Below, piece after piece: positions 6,420-8,941 of a stretch of DNA of 8,941 nt. The stretch lies in the NCBI GenBank assembly GCA_030610225.1, contig JAUWSD010000035.1:1-8941 (forward strand). Direction: 5' to 3'. Numbering within the stretch: position 1 is the first letter of the stretch; the number at the start of each line of letters is the position of its first letter. The stretch comes from Chloroflexota bacterium. Lineage in GTDB: Bacteria; Chloroflexota; Anaerolineae; Anaerolineales; UBA11579. Under the pieces are notes generated by a model that ran no database searches, was not told the DNA's origin, and saw nothing but the letters and a program-made list of their open reading frames with translations. Both the position numbers and the translations under genes were made by a program.

Positions 6420-7511
6420 TTATCTTCTATCTTTTGTGAGAAGGTTCTTATTCATATGTGATAAGGTAGCGTGCACGAGTCTAACGGTGTTCTTCCAGTC
6501 ATCCAGCCTTACCAGAGTTGCTGAGCTATGAGCATAGCGGCCAGGAACTGAAATTGAGATGCTGGGAATTCCGCCGCGTTGTTTATGAATGCTGCCTGCA
6601 TCAGTACCGCCGCCAGCGGGTTGCCTTAGCTGGTAGGGGATCTTATATTCGTCACCAACTGAAGTGAAGAGATCCAAAAGACGGGGGTCAGCAATTGTGG
6701 CGCCATCAAAGGGGTAAACTGCTGGGCCTTGCCCTAATTTTGTTCTGTATAAGGTGTTTTCACTGCCATCGAATGTTGGCATATCCATTGAAGGAGTGCT
6801 GTCTAGCGCGATCCCGATATCAGGTTCCATTGAATATGCAGCAACACGCGCACCGCGGAGGCCCAATTCTTCCTGAACAGTAAATGCAGCCAGAATATCA
6901 ACATTTTCAGGTTGATTTTCCAGGATGGAAATAATGGTCGCGACACCGATTCGGTCGTCTATCGCTTTACCTAAAATGCTTGGTCCAACTCTTTTGAGTT
7001 TTGTTGCGAATGTGGCGAGAGTTCCGGGCTTAATCTTTTCCCCGTTTGCAGGGCCGAGGTCGATCCTTAGAGCTGAAGTCTTTATAGGTGATTTTCTTTC
7101 CTGTGCAGTAGTGAGATGGATCGCTTTTGCACCGATGACACCGCTCTTTTGGTCATTTCCTACAATTACAGGTTTTCCAACCAGATTTCTTTCATCAATT
7201 CCACCAACGATCTCGAATTTATATAAACCTTTCTTCTCTGCATGGGTGACCATGAAGCCGACCTCATCCATATGAGCGGCTAACATGACACGTATCCTGT
7301 TTCTGCCTTTTCCCTTTTTTATAGCGAGGATATTTCCCAGATGGTCGATCTTATATTCATCAACAAGATCTTCGATCCGCTCAATTATGATCTTTCTAAT
7401 TTCTCTTTCATCACCAGATACTGAGATGGTATTTGAGAGTTTCTCAAGTAGTTTGATTTGAGGATTTCCTATACTTGGAGATTTCCAATTTTCTTTCTTT
7501 GTTATTTTCAT
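6420..7511 (-). CDS. M42 family metallo-aminopeptidase (second gene of the operon)
   Basis: The 363-residue protein is a second M42 dinuclear aminopeptidase with a complete active site: H80 in AAHMDEVG, D185 in AIDDRIGV, E214/E215 in VQEELGLRGA, D237 in IALDST, and H328 in GRYAHSS, plus AGGGTDAGSI (299-308). Compared with the downstream gene it has about 17 extra N-terminal residues, an insertion near 245-260 (FDGSENTLYRTK) and a basic C-terminal tail. Alanine and serine replace the usual valine and proline around the last histidine. Start choice: a GTG at 7517 overlaps both the preceding stop and the AAGGAG sequence, whereas the ATG at 7511 lies five bases after AAGGAG (7517-7522). The ATG is therefore preferred, leaving two bases after the upstream stop (TGATCATG), an arrangement typical of translational coupling. 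It probably processes a different set of peptide N-termini from its neighbours, which is inference from divergence. Confidence 0.95.
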   Translation of the reverse strand: MKITKKENWKSPSIGNPQIKLLEKLSNTISVSGDEREIRKIIIERIEDLVDEYKIDHLGNILAIKKGKGRNRIRVMLAAHMDEVGFMVTHAEKKGLYKFEIVGGIDERNLVGKPVIVGNDQKSGVIGAKAIHLTTAQERKSPIKTSALRIDLGPANGEKIKPGTLATFATKLKRVGPSILGKAIDDRIGVATIISILENQPENVDILAAFTVQEELGLRGARVAAYSMEPDIGIALDSTPSMDMPTFDGSENTLYRTKLGQGPAVYPFDGATIADPRLLDLFTSVGDEYKIPYQLRQPAGGGTDAGSIHKQRGGIPSISISVPGRYAHSSATLVRLDDWKNTVRLVHATLSHMNKNLLTKDRR

Positions 7512-7513
7512 GA

Positions 7514-8593
7514 TCACTCCTTATCCTCAGATTTGAGCTCATCCCACTGCATATGTTCTTCCATGAAATTATCTTCCAAATCAGTGATCAACTGTGTCAG
7601 GAGCCTGCTGGTTCGTTTTATATCTTTGATCTGAACCATCTCAACCGGAGTATGCATATATCTGAGCGGGATACTGATAACCATTACAGGGATACCTTCT
7701 CCGGCCAGCTGCAGAAGATTTGCGTCTGTACCAGAGTATCGTGGGTAAACACCGAGTTGATGGGGAATATCATTCTCACTTGCCAGATCTTTGATGAAGT
7801 TATAAAGCTTATGGTGGGTATTTGGTCCCCAATCAAAACTTGGGCCTTTGTCGAAGTCAAATGCTTTTGGAGCGCCAGTGCCTGGACCTTTAGCAAAAGT
7901 GACATCAACAACGACAGCAAAAGTAGGTTTGATCTGTGTTCCAGATGTAAGGGCACCACCCAGGGTAACTTCTTCCTGGGAAGAGGCAACTGCGTATACA
8001 TCCCAGCTGTGGTTGATCTTTTGGAGCTGTTCCAATGTTTGGGTAACTGCCATGATCGAAGCTCTATTATCGAGTGAATGACCGGTAATATAATTGCCCT
8101 CAAATTCGATCGGTTCAGTATTGTAGGAAAAAATATCACCAGTTCTAACTAATTTCTCGACATCTTTTGGTTTGTAACCTATGTCAACGAGTAAACGTTC
8201 AGTAGGAATAACACCGGATTTGAGATCTTCAGGTAGACAGTGAGCAGGGGGCATGACCACGACTCCGTCCAGATCTTCACGCCCGTGAACTTTTACCAGC
8301 TGCCCCGGGAGAACTCTGGGATCTACACCTCCGATGGATGTAACATGAATAAAGCCGTCTTTGACACCGGTGACAATCAATCCAATTGCATCCATGTGGG
8401 TGGAGATCATGATGCTGTTCTTACCTGGATTTATGCCCTGTTTTAATCCATGTAAACTGCCAAGTTTACTTTTTGTGAGTGAGTCAGTCAGAGGTTGCCA
8501 CTTTTTTTCTATGATCTTTCTTATCGGTGATTCATAGCCAGAAAGACCAGAAACACTTATCATTTCTTTGAGGAAGGTTTTCATATCATCCAT
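7514..8593 (-). CDS. M42 family metallo-aminopeptidase, divergent member (first gene of the operon)
   Basis: The 359-residue protein is the most divergent of the trio. The metal ligands remain: H66 and D68 in STHMDAIG, D175 in SLDNRAS, E207/E208 in SSQEEVT, D230 in VVVDVT, and H313 in RYMHTP, with the GTDANLLQ segment near 288-295. Differences from its two neighbours are HMDA for HMDE, LDNR for IDDR (a known variant in the family), EEVTLGG for EE[VL]GLRG, and FDWGPNTHH near 253-261 where the others have a DG..I.DPR stretch. These suggest an active enzyme with a different substrate pocket. AAAGG precedes the ATG at 8593 by eight bases. A second ATG lies three codons in, without a better site. 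It is the promoter-proximal gene; the promoter lies at 8670-8698, leaving a leader of about 70 bases. Confidence 0.95.
   Translation of the reverse strand: MDDMKTFLKEMISVSGLSGYESPIRKIIEKKWQPLTDSLTKSKLGSLHGLKQGINPGKNSIMISTHMDAIGLIVTGVKDGFIHVTSIGGVDPRVLPGQLVKVHGREDLDGVVVMPPAHCLPEDLKSGVIPTERLLVDIGYKPKDVEKLVRTGDIFSYNTEPIEFEGNYITGHSLDNRASIMAVTQTLEQLQKINHSWDVYAVASSQEEVTLGGALTSGTQIKPTFAVVVDVTFAKGPGTGAPKAFDFDKGPSFDWGPNTHHKLYNFIKDLASENDIPHQLGVYPRYSGTDANLLQLAGEGIPVMVISIPLRYMHTPVEMVQIKDIKRTSRLLTQLITDLEDNFMEEHMQWDELKSEDKE
7517..7522 (-). promoter_or_regulatory. Ribosome binding site that sets the start of the second M42 gene at 7511
   Basis: AAGGAG on the minus strand (7517-7522) is followed after TGATC by the ATG at 7511-7509. 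It lies inside the final codons of the preceding gene, whose TGA is at 7514-7516. The alternative GTG (7515-7517) overlaps the site and is not usable with it. Confidence 0.8.
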
Positions 8594-8640
8594 AGATTTT
8601 GCCTTTGTGTTAATTGGATTTTCAGGATAAATTAATACTA

Positions 8641-8660
8641 GTGAAGCTTGAAAAGCTTAC
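8641..8660. repeat. Short inverted repeat in the M42 operon leader
   Basis: Two AAGCTT hexamers (8644-8649 and 8653-8658), each self-complementary, flank GAA. They form a 6-bp hairpin with a 3-base loop, and outer GT/AC bases also match across one mismatch. It lies just downstream of the predicted M42 operon start site. It could be a small operator or leader hairpin, but a short AT-rich palindrome can arise by chance. Confidence 0.35.
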
Positions 8661-8669
8661 AACTGCATA

Positions 8670-8698
8670 ATGATAACATCAGGTATATACACTAGCAA
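8670..8698 (-). promoter_or_regulatory. Promoter of the M42 aminopeptidase operon
   Basis: On the minus strand, -35 TTGCTA (8693-8698) and -10 TATCAT (8670-8675) are separated by 17 bases. The -10 is extended by TG (TGATGTTATCAT). The same extended -10 occurs before the M23 and pyruvate kinase genes. Initiation near 8663 gives a leader of about 70 bases containing the AAGCTT inverted repeat. The 8594-8721 gap also has to supply the divergent deacetylase gene, for which I find no convincing plus-strand promoter. Confidence 0.6.
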
Positions 8699-8724
8699 GA
8701 AGAATATAATTACGAGGAACGATG

Positions 8725-8941
8725 ATGAAATGGATCTATCTATCTCCACATTTTGATGACGCAGTCCTTTCCTGTGGGGGGCTGATCTGGAAACAGGTAC
8801 AGGAGGGTGATGAGGTGGAAGTATGGACAATATTTGGTGGCGATCCACCAGTAAACCAGCAGCTTTCCATGTTTGCGCGCGTTTTGCACTATAGATGGGA
8901 AATCCCAGAAGATAGCGTCGAGACCAGGCGGGACGAAGATA
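8725..8941 (+). CDS. PIG-L/LmbE family deacetylase, N-terminal part (continues beyond window)
   Basis: The open frame runs to the window end with about 72 codons and no stop. Its first residues contain LSPHFDDAVLSCGG, the PHxDD zinc-binding signature of the PIG-L/LmbE N-deacetylase family, followed by a beta-strand-like VEVWTIF and by ETRRDED, equivalent to the family's R-x-x-E-[DN] segment. Members remove acetyl groups from N-acetylglucosaminyl compounds such as thiol precursors, glycolipids or antibiotic intermediates; the substrate here cannot be told from this fragment. GAGGA at 8714-8718 lies six bases before the ATG at 8725. An adjacent in-frame ATG at 8722 is possible but would be only three bases from the site. 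The gene is divergent from the M42 operon. Confidence 0.88.
   Translation, partial: MKWIYLSPHFDDAVLSCGGLIWKQVQEGDEVEVWTIFGGDPPVNQQLSMFARVLHYRWEIPEDSVETRRDED

Noticed and set aside
7553..8077. A 174-codon plus-strand open frame inside the first M42 gene
   Set aside because: It is antisense to a gene whose catalytic motifs are all intact, and its translation shows no recognisable domain.
8705..8710. Perfect TATAAT before the PIG-L gene
   Set aside because: It ends only 14 bases before the ATG at 8725, so initiation would fall in or beside the ribosome binding site, and no -35 box lies 17 bases upstream.
1..8941. CRISPR arrays, tRNA or rRNA genes, insertion sequences, riboswitches
   Set aside because: I found no regularly spaced repeats, no tRNA-like cloverleaf segments, no transposase motifs or terminal inverted repeats, and no gap long enough for a typical riboswitch with a recognisable core.

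Overview
This 8.9-kb window (roughly 40% GC by eye) reads as ordinary bacterial chromosome. The genes are densely packed, with clear AGGAGG-type ribosome binding sites and rho-independent terminators. The combination of an M42 aminopeptidase triplet, a membrane-anchored LysM/M23 peptidase, a PIG-L deacetylase and four-helix membrane proteins with an extracytoplasmic cysteine pair suggests an anaerobic Chloroflexota bacterium of the Anaerolineae type. That placement is inference from gene content; no rRNA or marker gene is present to prove it.

Layout. Bases 1-120 hold the last 39 codons of an unidentified gene, followed by a terminator. A two-gene plus-strand unit (300-2517) encodes two paralogous membrane proteins of unknown function. 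It ends at a symmetrical hairpin that also serves the convergent gene for pyruvate kinase (2575-4005, minus). Behind pyruvate kinase, also on the minus strand, lies a membrane-anchored two-LysM/M23 peptidase (4099-5310) with its own terminator. Next comes a three-gene minus-strand operon of M42 metallo-aminopeptidases (5398-8593). A PIG-L/LmbE deacetylase gene starts divergently at about 8725 and runs off the window end.

How the genes work together. The M42 trio probably forms a cytoplasmic peptide-degrading set (TET-like particles) that turns oligopeptides into amino acids. Pyruvate kinase is the last step of glycolysis. The M23 protein probably acts on the cell wall. The membrane-protein pair has no recognised function and is the most novel part of the window.

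Regulation. All three minus-strand units have a promoter with the same extended -10 form (TGTTATCAT or TGTTATACT). The M23 promoter has a perfect 13-bp inverted repeat centred on its -35 box, which looks like an operator. Two genes have a tempting upstream TTG or GTG codon that the ribosome binding site argues against; their starts are placed at 300 and 7511.
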